DNA of 64,000 nt from Adlercreutzia equolifaciens DSM 19450 (GCF_000478885.1 NC_022567.1:2046001-2110000), one strand, 5' to 3'. Numbered from the stretch's first letter, positions 32,707 to 43,780 are shown. The notes: generated from the letters alone by a model not told the origin. Translations and numbers: made by a program.

Positions 32707-33354
32707 CTAGTCGTGGCAGGTATAGCATTCGTACACGTTCTGATGGTGGCATCCAAGGCAATACTGGGAGGGATCCGAAGCCGTATGCATGCCGTGGCAG
32801 TCGGCGCATTCCGCCTGTTTCTTATGACCTTCGTTCTCGGGAATCGCGTGGGGATTCACCACCGTTCCCTTGCTGTCGGTCAGCACCGTACAATCGGCGG
32901 TGCGCTCAGCCAGAGCCTCTTTGCTCTCGTGGCATCCGAAGCAGGTCTCTTCGCTCACCGGGTAGTCGAGACGATTGATCTTGCCTGGCTTCGACTTCTT
33001 CGTCTCCTGGTGAACCGTGGCCAATCCCTCAACTTCTGAATGGCAGTCCGTGCAGGAGAGGTTGGCGTGATTCGAAGCCGTGCATGTCGAGTCGGATAGG
33101 GAAGCCTGTTCCGTATCGTGGCAAACCGAGCAATCCATGTCGGGGTTCCATTCGGCAAGGCTTGTGCCAACTTCGCCTTCCGATCCTGAACCCGTCCCGG
33201 TAGCTTGCGGGGCATTCTCTTCGCTTCCGCTATCCGGCAGATTGGCCGCCTGCGGCGCACAGCCACCCAAAACGCTGAAGCCCGCGACCAGGGTGAGCGC
33301 CAACGCCACTTGAATCGTCAGCGCTGCCTTCTTGCGGGAAATTGCTTTGCTCAT
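32707..33354 (-). CDS. Hexaheme c-type cytochrome lipoprotein
   Basis: A 215-residue protein. A basic start and hydrophobic segment end in a lipobox (VLGGC, Cys32). Six CxxCH haem sites follow at residues 75, 101, 138, 183, 199 and 210 (CSVCH, CTDCH, CFGCH, CADCH, CLGCH, CYTCH), with extra His residues as sixth ligands. A further CTASNH at 91-96 is not a canonical site. It would carry electrons from the membrane quinol pool to the exported flavin reductase downstream. The ATG at 33354 has GGAGG and GGGGG upstream. Confidence 0.93.
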   Translation of the reverse strand: MSKAISRKKAALTIQVALALTLVAGFSVLGGCAPQAANLPDSGSEENAPQATGTGSGSEGEVGTSLAEWNPDMDCSVCHDTEQASLSDSTCTASNHANLSCTDCHSEVEGLATVHQETKKSKPGKINRLDYPVSEETCFGCHESKEALAERTADCTVLTDSKGTVVNPHAIPENEGHKKQAECADCHGMHTASDPSQYCLGCHHQNVYECYTCHD

Positions 33355-33423
33355 ATTCACCCCCTTCCTCCAAGAGCTGTTGGAACCCATTGTGCTTGCG
33401 CAACAAGTCATAGCCGCAAAGGA

Positions 33424-33500
33424 AGTGGTAATACCACTCTCCCATTCCGGCATTCGCTTTTTACGTTTCGTAATTTGGCTATTCGACCATGGAATAGCCA
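33424..33500. promoter_or_regulatory. Two palindromes in the cytochrome/LysR divergent region, candidate LysR sites
   Basis: AGTGGTA-A-TACCACT (33424-33438) is a perfect 15-bp palindrome. TGGCTATTC (33476-33484), GACCATG, GAATAGCCA (33492-33500) is a perfect 9-bp dyad. They lie between the cytochrome start (33354) and the LysR start (33563), 70-146 bp from the cytochrome gene. Two sites about 50 bp apart fit the recognition/activation pair of LysR regulators. Confidence 0.55.
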
Positions 33501-33562
33501 TTTCTCCCCCTGGAAAAAAAACGTTATGCTTTAGTTGGGATGATTTCAAAGGGGAGGACTAC

Positions 33563-34468
33563 ATGAACACGGAATGGCTCCAGGAGTACATCGTATTCGC
33601 GCGACATCTGAACTTCAGTTCTGCGGCAAAGACACTCAATATGGCGCAACCGACACTTAGCAAGCATATGATTGCGCTGGAAAAATGGGTGGGGGTTCCT
33701 CTCATTGAGAGAGGCGGCAGCCCCCAGCTCACCTATTATGGACACCGCTTTCTTGAGTGCGCTCAATCAACTCTCACTACCTTAAATTCGGGAGTGAAGG
33801 CTTGCAGGGAACTCAGGCATTCCAATCGGCCCGTTCGAGTTCAATGGTTCGACCATGGCACTTATCTGTCTGACCGGTTGCCACACGTCAAGGGAATTCC
33901 ATTTGAGCTCACAAACACTTCGACGGAAGGTCTCGACGATCCCTATTTCGCTGTCCTTGACAACGATTCGGTAGACATCGTCAGTTCACTAGACTTCTCG
34001 ATCATGCCCGATTTCTCGAAAGCAGCCCAAGAACGTGGCATCAAAACGGCGGCAACGGTTGCGGCGCCGGCCGCATTGGCTATGAGCGTCGAGCATCCGT
34101 TGTCTCGCATCGGGAAACTCCAGCGCGCCGACCTCACCCAAGCGGAATTTCTCATTGTGGATCGCGCCTATTACGACCTCTGGCGCTCCTACATCGCCCA
34201 CGTTCTCGGCGGCGACCTCAACCTTCACTTCACTTTGAAATCAGTGCACGGTGTCACTGCCAACATGGGTTCCATAGACCTGGGACGCGGCATCGTCTTC
34301 TACACCGCAGAGGAGCTTCGCCGCTTCTACAGTGGCAGGGATGACGTTGTCATCATTGAAGAACTTGACGGAGCACCGTTATCGATGCCCTTGGGGATCC
34401 TCTATCGAGAGGACAACGAGAACCCTCTTGTGCATCAGCTCGCACGGCATTTGACGAACAATAGCTGA
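33563..34468 (+). CDS. LysR-family regulator of the flavin reductase/cytochrome unit
   Basis: A 301-residue protein. The N-terminus WLQEYIVFARHLNFSSAAKT then MAQPTLSKHMIALEKWVGV is a LysR winged helix, followed by an effector-binding domain. It is divergent from the hexaheme cytochrome and flavin reductase genes with palindromes between them, so it very likely controls them in response to the electron acceptor. The ATG at 33563 has GGGGAGG 5 bases upstream. The gene is less GC-rich than its neighbours. Confidence 0.9.
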   Translation: MNTEWLQEYIVFARHLNFSSAAKTLNMAQPTLSKHMIALEKWVGVPLIERGGSPQLTYYGHRFLECAQSTLTTLNSGVKACRELRHSNRPVRVQWFDHGTYLSDRLPHVKGIPFELTNTSTEGLDDPYFAVLDNDSVDIVSSLDFSIMPDFSKAAQERGIKTAATVAAPAALAMSVEHPLSRIGKLQRADLTQAEFLIVDRAYYDLWRSYIAHVLGGDLNLHFTLKSVHGVTANMGSIDLGRGIVFYTAEELRRFYSGRDDVVIIEELDGAPLSMPLGILYREDNENPLVHQLARHLTNNS

Positions 34469-34498
34469 CAAACTCTACCCCCCTTGCAGCTTCATCAT

Positions 34499-34561
34499 CA
34501 ACGGCGCCGCCCGAACCGCGTTCGCAAGCATCCCCAGCTGTGCCCGTGACACGAAAGGGCC
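34499..34561. repeat. 63-bp segment similar to 25549-25611
   Basis: See the partner copy for the shared blocks. On the minus strand it reads as a short open peptide ending APLMMKLQGG and a stop. It adjoins foldback element 2. It is probably not a functional gene. Confidence 0.35.
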
Positions 34562-34564
34562 CCT

Positions 34565-34700
34565 TGGTGCACGAAATCGGACTTATATAGCTTTCGATGG
34601 CAAGCCCGACGGCCCGAAAAGGCTATATAAGTTCGAAAGTGCGCAGATCAGCCTCTTCGAAGATTTCCAAAAGTCTATATAAGTCGAATTTCGTGCACCA
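34565..34700. repeat. Foldback element 2: 30-bp inverted arms plus internal copy
   Basis: The left arm 34565-34594 begins TGGTGCACGAAAT and contains ACTTATATAG. The right arm 34670-34700 is its near-perfect inverse (CTATATAAGT...TTTCGTGCACCA). A third, diverged copy in the right-arm orientation lies at 34616-34644 (CTATATAAGTTCGAAAGTGC). It sits between the converging ends of the LysR gene and birA, in sequence more AT-rich than its surroundings. Confidence 0.75.
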
Positions 34701-34742
34701 GGAGGGTGCGTTTTGTCACCGACTGGCAACCAATGCTGCCTT

Positions 34743-35588
34743 TTACGGCATCACCATGACGTGGGCCTCACCGGAGGCGACGGGGACGGTTTCGTCGGCG
34801 GTGCGGACGAGGAGGCGACCGCGCTCGTCGACACCGGTGGCCGTGCCTTCCAAAGTAGCGGTGCCGGCGGCATCCTCGATGCGCACCGCGCGACCGGTAA
34901 GGAAGGAGGAGCCTTCGTAGCTGCCCAAAGTCGGCATGAAGCCGAGCTCGCGCCAACGACCGTAGTTCACGAGGATGCGGGCGATAACCTCGCGCTGGAT
35001 GTCGGTGATGGCCTCCTCGCGACGGGCGGCCTGCTCGCGCTCCGGCAATGCCGCAATGGCTTGGGCCAGCGACACGAAGTGCCCCGGCTCAGAGTCGGGG
35101 GCCGGCATGAGCTCGGCCATGTACTCGGGGACGTTGCGGCCCTGCACGGGGCGGTCGACCTCGGGACGGAACACGTTGATGCCGATGCCCACGCACACAC
35201 CGCCCCCGCAGGCCTCCAGCGAGATGCCGCAGAGCTTGCGGTACTCGTCGGCGCGCTCGCAGTCGGCGGGCATATAAATCACGTCGTTGGGCCACTTCAC
35301 TTGGATGCCGTCCTCGAACTGCGGCGCCGCCACCTGGCCTAAGGCGCGCTGGACCGAAAGCCCCACCACCAGGCTCAAGGTAGCCAAGCCGCTGCCGGCC
35401 ACATCGGGACGCAAGAGGATGGACATGTACAGGCCGCCCTCCGGGCTGTCCCATTCGCGACCCTGGCGGCCATAGCCGCTGGACTGGCGTCGGGCGCGAA
35501 CAATGAGACCCTCGGCCTTGCCCTCGCGCAACGCGTTCTTCACGACCTCGTTGGTGGAGGCCACCTCATCAAGCACGGTCAGCTTCAT
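34743..35588 (-). CDS. birA: Biotin-[acetyl-CoA-carboxylase] ligase (BirA without DNA-binding domain)
   Basis: A 281-residue protein with the catalytic core only: LDEVASTNEVVKN, the biotin loop RRQSSGYGRQGREWDSPEGG, VKWPNDVIY, and a C-terminal SH3-like domain (GTATGVDERGRLLV). There is no N-terminal HTH, so it is a pure ligase, not a repressor. The ATG at 35588 has GGAGG 8 bases upstream and lies 2 bp past the folP-folK stop, so the genes are co-translated. bioY elsewhere in the window supplies biotin. Confidence 0.94.
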   Translation of the reverse strand: MKLTVLDEVASTNEVVKNALREGKAEGLIVRARRQSSGYGRQGREWDSPEGGLYMSILLRPDVAGSGLATLSLVVGLSVQRALGQVAAPQFEDGIQVKWPNDVIYMPADCERADEYRKLCGISLEACGGGVCVGIGINVFRPEVDRPVQGRNVPEYMAELMPAPDSEPGHFVSLAQAIAALPEREQAARREEAITDIQREVIARILVNYGRWRELGFMPTLGSYEGSSFLTGRAVRIEDAAGTATLEGTATGVDERGRLLVRTADETVPVASGEAHVMVMP

Positions 35589-35590
35589 GG

Positions 35591-36904
35591 CTAGATCCTC
35601 CTTGCCTTCCCAACGCGCTGCGCCTCGGGCACGCGCCCCACGGGGGTTCCGTCCGCCAACTCCCAGCCAGGCAGAATTTCCAGCAGGGGCTTCACAACGA
35701 AATCGCGCTCCGTCACATGCGGGTGCGGAAGCGTGAGCTCGTCGTCGGAAGCGACGTACATCTGATAGTCGAGAATGTCGATATCGAGCGTGCGCGGGCC
35801 GTTCTCGATAGTGCGCACGCGACCGAGGGAGTTCTCGATGCCGTGCAAGTAGCCGAGCAGCTCTTTCGGCGGTAGGCCGCTGCGCAGAAGCACCACGGCG
35901 TTCACGAAGGCATCCTGATCCTCGTAGTAGGCCGGCTCGCTCTCGTAGAACGACGACATGTCCATGATCTGGGTGTCGGGCAGGCTGCACAACTGACCCA
36001 CGGCGAGGTTCAGCTGAGCGATTTTGGCCTCGGTCTCCTCGCCGGGCTCGGCCACGAGCGCCACATTGGAGCCCAGGCCCAGAAGCACCGCCGGCCTCAG
36101 ATCCTTCAACGCCGCAGCCGTCATCTCCACGTTATGGGTACGCACCACGCTGGCGCCCAGCTCGCAGGCGAGCAGCGCCTCAGCCGCCGAGGCCACATCG
36201 CGGTCGTGAAGCTCTTCCACATGGTAGGCCTCGCCCACGAAGCGCTTGCGCGAGACCGCCACCATGACCGGATAGCCCAGGTGCACGATCTCGTGGAGAT
36301 TGCGCATGAGCTCGATGGTTTGCTTGGGCGTCTTGCCGAAGCCAGGGCCCGGATCGACGCAGATGCGGGAGCGGTCGATGCCGGCCGCCTCCAAAGCGGC
36401 GGCCGCATCGCGCAGGTAATCGCGCACTTCGGCCACCACGTCCTGGTAAACGGGGTTGTCCTGCATGGTAGCGGGCTCGCCCTTCATGTGCATGACCACG
36501 CAGCCGCAGCCGCAGCGGCGCACCGCCTCGCGCATGGCGGGATCGCGAAAACCCGACACGTCGTTGACGATGGAAGCGCCGGCATGCAGGGCGCGGACGG
36601 CCACCTCGGCATGGCGCGTATCCACCGACACGCAGACGCCGGCCTCCACCAGGGCCGCCACGACCTCGCCGATGCGATCCCACTCCTCATCGGGCGTGAC
36701 CGGCGTGGCGCCCGGACGCGTCGACTCGCCGCCCACATCCACAATGGCGGCACCGGCGCGCACCATTTCCAGACCATGGGCCACAGCCGCCTTCGGATCG
36801 AGATAAGCGCCGCCGTCGGAGAAGGAATCGGGGGTCACGTTCAAAATGCCCATGATGATGGGCGTGCTGGTGTCGAAGTCGTATTGTCCGCAATGCCAAA
36901 TCAT
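35591..36904 (-). CDS. Dihydropteroate synthase-HPPK fusion (FolP-FolK)
   Basis: A 437-residue fusion. Residues 1-275 are dihydropteroate synthase (IMGILNVTPDSFSDGGAY, DVGGESTRPGATPV, VDPGPGFGKTPKQT, SRKRFVGEAYH). Residues 276-437 are 6-hydroxymethyl-7,8-dihydropterin pyrophosphokinase (LGLGSNVALVAEPGEETEAK, GPRTLDIDILDYQ). The two catalyse consecutive folate steps. The order is reversed relative to the reaction sequence (HPPK acts first). Downstream is birA, 2 bp away. A GTACACT/AGTGTAC inverted repeat lies about 80-105 bp upstream. Confidence 0.95.
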   Translation of the reverse strand: MIWHCGQYDFDTSTPIIMGILNVTPDSFSDGGAYLDPKAAVAHGLEMVRAGAAIVDVGGESTRPGATPVTPDEEWDRIGEVVAALVEAGVCVSVDTRHAEVAVRALHAGASIVNDVSGFRDPAMREAVRRCGCGCVVMHMKGEPATMQDNPVYQDVVAEVRDYLRDAAAALEAAGIDRSRICVDPGPGFGKTPKQTIELMRNLHEIVHLGYPVMVAVSRKRFVGEAYHVEELHDRDVASAAEALLACELGASVVRTHNVEMTAAALKDLRPAVLLGLGSNVALVAEPGEETEAKIAQLNLAVGQLCSLPDTQIMDMSSFYESEPAYYEDQDAFVNAVVLLRSGLPPKELLGYLHGIENSLGRVRTIENGPRTLDIDILDYQMYVASDDELTLPHPHVTERDFVVKPLLEILPGWELADGTPVGRVPEAQRVGKARRI

Positions 36905-36983
36905 GAATGCTGAAGCCTCGTCTTCCTCGGCGTTTCCTCCCTTAGATTCTCAGCCGATAAGTGTAACGGCGCAAAAAGCCCGT

Positions 36984-37009
36984 GTACACTGGTTTTCAGA
37001 TGAGTGTAC
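36984..37009. promoter_or_regulatory. Inverted repeat upstream of folP-folK
   Basis: GTACACT (36984-36990), 12-bp spacer, AGTGTAC (37003-37009). GTGTACAC at 36982-36989 is itself a perfect palindrome. It is an operator candidate; no regulator is assigned. The rest of the 36905-37268 gap holds the three repeat units listed separately. Confidence 0.4.
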
Positions 37010-37091
37010 CGTAATATCTCTTAGAGCGGGCTTCAAGTTTAGGCGCATGCACGAAAAAGAGCGCCCGAAGGCGTCATATCAGCTTCCGCAG

Positions 37092-37218
37092 GGGGCGACC
37101 TTGGTCGCCCCTTGTCGCAAGCGCGGCCTCTTCCGTAGCAAGGGGCGACCTTGGTCGCCCCTTGCTACAGGCATGGTTGCCGTTGCAGAAAGGGCTGACC
37201 AAGGTCAGCCCCTACGAA
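37092..37218. repeat. Cluster of three dispersed palindromic repeat units
   Basis: Unit A: GGGGCGACC-TT-GGTCGCCCC (37092-37111) with CCGCAG to its left. Unit B: 37135-37168, arms extended to 16 bp (GTAGCAAGGGGCGACC and its inverse) around TT. Unit C: GGGCTGACC-AA-GGTCAGCCC (37192-37211) then CTACGAA, in the opposite orientation. They lie about 50 bp apart between folP-folK and ftsH. Confidence 0.85.
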
Positions 37219-37268
37219 GGTTATGTATGTTGGCAATCGAGGATCGAGTCCAAGCGCAGCGTCCTCGC

Positions 37269-39620
<2,352 letters not shown>

Positions 39621-39635
39621 AGTTGATTGCTGCCT

Positions 39636-40193
39636 TTACTGGTAGATCTCGGGCTTCAGAACGCCGATGTAGGGGAGGTTGCGGTAATGCTCGGCAAAGT
39701 CGAGGCCGTAACCGACGATGAACTCGTCGGGGCACTCGAAGCCGATATAGCGGCACGGGATGTCGGCCTGGGCCGGCGTGTCCTTGCGCATGAGCGCCGC
39801 CACCGTAAGCGACGCCGGCTCGCGGGACTGCAGGTTCTTCAAGAGGTACTTCAGCGTGAGCCCTGAATCGATGATGTCCTCGGCGACGATGACGTGGCGT
39901 CCCCGGATATCGGTGCTGAGGTCCTTCAAGATGCGCACCACGCCGGAGCTCTTCGCGCCGTTGCCGTAGGAGGACACGGCCATGAAATCCACTTCCAGCG
40001 GCAGATCGATGGCGCGGATGAGGTCGCAGGTGAACACCGCCCCGCCGCGCAGGATGGACACGACCACAATGCCCGCATCCCCGGCAACGTCGGCATAGTC
40101 GCGGGTGATGGCCTCGCCCAGCTCGCGCACGCGTATCGCCAGGTCCTGCTCGGAGAAAAGTATCTCTGAGATGTCGTTATGCACGTGAACCAC
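39636..40193 (-). CDS. hpt: Hypoxanthine (guanine) phosphoribosyltransferase
   Basis: A 185-residue type I PRTase with SILRGGAVFTCDLI, the PRPP loop VIVAEDIIDSGLTLKYLL and a C-terminal VGYGLDFAEHYRNLPYIG. It salvages purine bases. The chosen start is a GTG at 40193; a second GTG at 40184 is equally possible. tilS-hpt-ftsH-folP is a common gene order, here with maf between tilS and hpt. Confidence 0.95.
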   Translation of the reverse strand: MVHVHNDISEILFSEQDLAIRVRELGEAITRDYADVAGDAGIVVVSILRGGAVFTCDLIRAIDLPLEVDFMAVSSYGNGAKSSGVVRILKDLSTDIRGRHVIVAEDIIDSGLTLKYLLKNLQSREPASLTVAALMRKDTPAQADIPCRYIGFECPDEFIVGYGLDFAEHYRNLPYIGVLKPEIYQ

Positions 40194-40411
40194 TTTCTCT
40201 TTGCCCGCAGCGCGCGCTCCTCGCGCAAACGCCGCAGCGCTCTTTAATCGCAGTCCAGTTTACCAAAGACCTTTTCCCGAACAGCCGTAAGACAGCAACG
40301 CCACAAATTATGTGCGCTAATTGTCATCGAGCCGCCAAGGGCCGCATCGATACTGGCGGCATGCCAGAGCCCGGCATCACGCAACCGCAAGACTCAGCCA
40401 AAACTGATCGC

Positions 40412-41149
40412 TTAACATTCTGCGGCCTCGGCGTTCACGAGGTCGGGGAATTCCTTGATGAGACGTTCCGCAGGCAGGCCGATGATGGTGTCGAGGGAGC
40501 CGTCGTAGTGGTCGACGAGCTTCGCCCCTTCTCCCTGGATGGCGTAGGCGCCGGCCTTGTCGAAGGACTCGCCGCGAGCCAGATAGTCGGCGATCTCCTC
40601 ATCGGTCAGATCGCGGAACGTGACGCGGCTCGTGTCGGCGAAGGTGCGGAAGCCCAGCGAGATGTCCTCGGCGGCCGGCGCCGCGATCATCCAGACCGAC
40701 ACGGCCGTGATGACCTCGTGGGTGCGGCCCGAGAGCTGGCGCAGCATGTGCTTGGCATCCGACAGGCTGCGGGGCTTGCCGAAGATCTTCCCGTCGAGCA
40801 CCACCATGGTATCGGCGCCGATGACGATGAGCATGCCCGTGTAGTTCTGGGCGAGCACCTCCTGCACCACAGCTCCGGCCTTGCGCTCGGCGAGCTTCTT
40901 GGCGGCCTCCTCGGGGTTGGCGGCCAAATCGGGCTCGAGGGACTCGTCCACGGGCGTGGCCGGGGTGTGGACGATGAACTTCACGCCGACCGCGTCTAAA
41001 AGCTCGCGACGGCGCGGGCTGCCCGACGCGAGGACCACCTCGAAGGCGGCCGGCTGGGATGCGGTTTCCCTTTCTTCGTTCACGGCCTGGCACAGCTCGT
41101 CGGCAGCCACCTTCGCGGCGACTTCGTCGTTTAGCTGATCGTCGTTCAT
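40412..41149 (-). CDS. Maf-family nucleoside triphosphate pyrophosphatase
   Basis: A 245-residue protein. The Maf domain starts after about 35 residues with VVLASGSPRRRELLDAVGV, then IGADTMVV and the C-terminal GAYAIQGEGAKLVDHYDGS. It hydrolyses non-canonical or specific NTPs to the monophosphates (dTTP/UTP type by similarity). The acidic N-terminal extension is extra to the family. The ATG at 41149 has AAAGGAA upstream. A 218-bp gap to hpt (40194-40411) shows no feature. Confidence 0.93.
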   Translation of the reverse strand: MNDDQLNDEVAAKVAADELCQAVNEERETASQPAAFEVVLASGSPRRRELLDAVGVKFIVHTPATPVDESLEPDLAANPEEAAKKLAERKAGAVVQEVLAQNYTGMLIVIGADTMVVLDGKIFGKPRSLSDAKHMLRQLSGRTHEVITAVSVWMIAAPAAEDISLGFRTFADTSRVTFRDLTDEEIADYLARGESFDKAGAYAIQGEGAKLVDHYDGSLDTIIGLPAERLIKEFPDLVNAEAAEC

Positions 41150-41202
41150 GGAATTTCCTTTCGCTATGCCCTTCGGCATTCATCAACTACCATCGCTGAG
41201 AG

Positions 41203-41226
41203 GCGGCCCGGGGGTCGCCCCTGCGG
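41203..41226. repeat. Degenerate copy of the dispersed palindromic repeat
   Basis: Read on the minus strand it keeps the left flank and first arm (CCGCAGGGGCGACC), but the second arm is eroded (CCCGGGCCGCC). It lies between maf and tilS. Confidence 0.45.
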
Positions 41227-41257
41227 TTCAATCCCACCGTAAAACCCACCTGCAAGT

Positions 41258-42373
41258 TTAATCGGACGTGCGTTTTCTGCGGGCTCGGAAATAGGCCATG
41301 GGCTCCACGAGGACGCCCCGCTTGTTCGCGCTCACGGCCAGATCATACTGGATATTGGCCACGTACCCGCTGTTGGGCGCGCCGTTCGCGAAGCCAGCGA
41401 GCACAGCTTCCACGCTAGCGGCCTCCACCCGCGCATCCGGGCCGAGCATGGCCTCCAGAAGGCGCAGCACCGCGCGGCGCTGCAGGGGGCGCTCCGCCTT
41501 CCCGAAAGCCGGCAGCAGCCGAAAGCCCTCGGAGCGGTCGATGCCGAAGGTGTCGTCCTCGGCCACCCATTCCGCCGATTCTTCCGCCAGCTTCTCAGCC
41601 ATACCGCACAGCATGTCGTCCTCGTCGGCGATGAGGTTCATCGAGCGGGTCAGCACCTCGGGCAGCGCGCTGTTCCATTCCTTGGCCACCGGCACGATCT
41701 TGTGGCGTACGTAGGCGCGGAAGCGATCGGTGTGGGCGTTGGTGGCGTCCTCGCGCCAGAGCGCCCCGGACCCGTCGCGAACCACCGTCTCCCCCGCCGC
41801 CTCCCGGGCGGCAAGGTAGTCGCGCAGCTCGTCGCGCGTGACGTCGAGCAGCGGGCGCACCACCGGTCCGTTGCGGTAGAGCATGCTGCGGAAACCGCCG
41901 GGGCCGGTGCCCACGATGGAACGCATGTAGAAATTCTCGATGCGATCATCGGCGGTGTGAGCCGTGAAGATGCGCGCCTCCGAAAGGGGCCGTCCCTCGT
42001 GCTGGCACATCGAGCGCAGGGCCTCGTTGGCAGCCAGATAGCGCTCGCGCCGGGCCACGGCTTCCACGTTCTCGCGGCTGCGCTCGGCCTCGGCGGCGAT
42101 GTCGATGGAGCAGATGAACAGCGGGATGTCCAGCGCCTCGGCCAAAGCCGCCACGAAGCGCTCGTCGGCATCGGCGTCGTCGCCGCGCAGCTGGTGGTTC
42201 ACGTGCAGCATGGCCACCGGCCCCACATCGCCCGCCTCGCGCAGGGCGGCACCCAAATACGCCAGCGCCGTGGAGTCCGAGCCGCCGGACACCATGAGCA
42301 GCACGGCGGCATCGGGGGCTGCCAGGTCATGGGCCGCGATGGCGGTGCGAGCTTTTTCGAGTACGTCAGTCAT
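41258..42373 (-). CDS. tilS: tRNA(Ile)-lysidine synthase
   Basis: A 371-residue protein. The PP-loop LMVSGGSDSTALAYL is at the N-terminus, followed by HVNHQLRGDDADADERFV and ARRERYL; the substrate region is AHTADDRIENFYMRSIVGTG. It converts C34 of the AUA-decoding isoleucine tRNA to lysidine. It overlaps the end of rlmD by 8 bases. It lacks a long C-terminal TilS domain, ending in a basic tail. Confidence 0.95.
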   Translation of the reverse strand: MTDVLEKARTAIAAHDLAAPDAAVLLMVSGGSDSTALAYLGAALREAGDVGPVAMLHVNHQLRGDDADADERFVAALAEALDIPLFICSIDIAAEAERSRENVEAVARRERYLAANEALRSMCQHEGRPLSEARIFTAHTADDRIENFYMRSIVGTGPGGFRSMLYRNGPVVRPLLDVTRDELRDYLAAREAAGETVVRDGSGALWREDATNAHTDRFRAYVRHKIVPVAKEWNSALPEVLTRSMNLIADEDDMLCGMAEKLAEESAEWVAEDDTFGIDRSEGFRLLPAFGKAERPLQRRAVLRLLEAMLGPDARVEAASVEAVLAGFANGAPNSGYVANIQYDLAVSANKRGVLVEPMAYFRARRKRTSD

Positions 42374-43736
42374 TTTTCTTCTCCAGCATCACAATGGATT
42401 CCACATGGTCGGTGTGGGGGAACATGTCCACGGGACGGATGACGCGCACCTCGTAACCGCTTTCCACCAGTTGGCGCACGTCGCGGGCCTGAGTCGCAGG
42501 GTTGCACGAGATGTAAACGATGCGCTCGGGAGCAAGCGATGTCGCGGCCTCGAGGAACTCCGGCGTAGAGCCGGCCCGCGGCGGGTCCATGAGCAGAACG
42601 AGGGGCTGCGGGCGCTCTTCCGACGCCGCCAGCTCCTTCATGAACGCGGTAGCGTCCTGCGTCACGAACTCGGCGTTTTCCACACCGTTGTGGCGGGCGT
42701 TGTTGGCGGCGTCGCGAATGGCCGACGGCACGGAATCGACGCCGATAACGCGGGCCGCCCCGCGCCTCGCAGCCACCAGCCCGATGGTGCCCGTGCCGCA
42801 ATAGGCGTCGATGACCGTCTCGGCACCCGTAAGGTTCGCCAAGCGAATGGCCTCGTTGTAGAGCACCTCGGTCTGCGTGGCGTTCACCTGGTAGAACGAC
42901 TGCGACGAGATGCGGAACGTGAGTCCGCACAGCGTGTCGAGAATGAAACCGGGGCCGAACAGCACACGCTCCTTCTCACCCAAGATGACATTGGTCTGGC
43001 GCGTGTTCACGTTCTGCACGATGGTGGTCACCTCGGGCACGCGGCGCGCAAGCTCGCGGCAGAAGGCCTTCGATGCGGGAAACTCCTCGCCGTTGGTCAC
43101 CACGGTGACGAGCACTTCCCCGCTCTCATGTCCCACGCGCACCACGGCGTGGCGCACGAAGCCCGCGCCCGTGTCCTCGTTGTAGGGCTCCATGCCCCAG
43201 CGGGCCATGATGTCGCGGATGGCGAGCGTCACCTTCTTGGCCGTCTCGTTTTCAATGGCGCAGGTATCGGTGGGGATGAGCCGGTGGGTGCCAACCTCGT
43301 ACATACCCGTGAGGATGTCGGCGCGGGTGAGCTTGACATCTTTCCCCTTGCGCTTTGCGCCCTTGGCCGGAGCATAAGGGGAGATCACCTTGTTACGGTA
43401 GTGGAAGGGGACATCCATTCCCAGGATGGGCAGCAAGGCGCCAGCGGGGGCGATGCCTTCGAAAAGAGCGGCCACCTGCTGCTCCTTCGCAAGCAGCTGA
43501 TCCGCATAGGAGACATCAAGCCGGCTGCAGCCGCCGCAGCGCCCGAAGGCGGGACAGAGGGCGCACGCCGAGCCCTTTCCCGCAGCCTTGGCGGTCTGGG
43601 ACAAGGGGCGACCAAGGTCGCCCCCTACGGGATCGGCCCCGAAGCGTTTAGGGCGCGGCGGGTTGGCCCGGCTCGTCTTGGGTTTGGCGGGGCGGTTACT
43701 GGTGCGTTTCGGATTGTTGTCATGTTTTCTCGTCAT
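42366..43736 (-). CDS. RlmD-type 23S rRNA (uracil-5-)-methyltransferase
   Basis: A 456-residue SAM-dependent RNA methyltransferase. An N-terminal Fe-S Cys group reads CALCPAFGRCGGC (about residues 60-72), SAM motif I is VIDAYCGTGTIGLVAA, and the catalytic Cys is in ISCNPATQARD after LLMDPPRAGS. There is no recognisable TRAM domain; instead the N-terminus is a basic Arg/Lys/Pro tail interrupted by a dispersed palindromic repeat that codes DPVGGDLGRPL. RlmD methylates U1939; the RlmCD type does both U747 and U1939, so exact specificity is uncertain. Confidence 0.92.
   Translation of the reverse strand: MTRKHDNNPKRTSNRPAKPKTSRANPPRPKRFGADPVGGDLGRPLSQTAKAAGKGSACALCPAFGRCGGCSRLDVSYADQLLAKEQQVAALFEGIAPAGALLPILGMDVPFHYRNKVISPYAPAKGAKRKGKDVKLTRADILTGMYEVGTHRLIPTDTCAIENETAKKVTLAIRDIMARWGMEPYNEDTGAGFVRHAVVRVGHESGEVLVTVVTNGEEFPASKAFCRELARRVPEVTTIVQNVNTRQTNVILGEKERVLFGPGFILDTLCGLTFRISSQSFYQVNATQTEVLYNEAIRLANLTGAETVIDAYCGTGTIGLVAARRGAARVIGVDSVPSAIRDAANNARHNGVENAEFVTQDATAFMKELAASEERPQPLVLLMDPPRAGSTPEFLEAATSLAPERIVYISCNPATQARDVRQLVESGYEVRVIRPVDMFPHTDHVESIVMLEKKND
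43605..43632. repeat. Palindromic repeat unit inside the rlmD coding region
   Basis: GGGGCGACC (43605-43613), AA, GGTCGCCCC (43616-43624), then CTACGGGA (43625-43632). On the coding strand it gives DPVGGDLGRPL, just before the Cys cluster of the methyltransferase. It is read in a different frame from the copy in tsaB. Confidence 0.85.
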
Positions 43737-43780
43737 GGCCTCATTTTGACATAATGGGGCCACAGGAAAAGGAGGCACTT

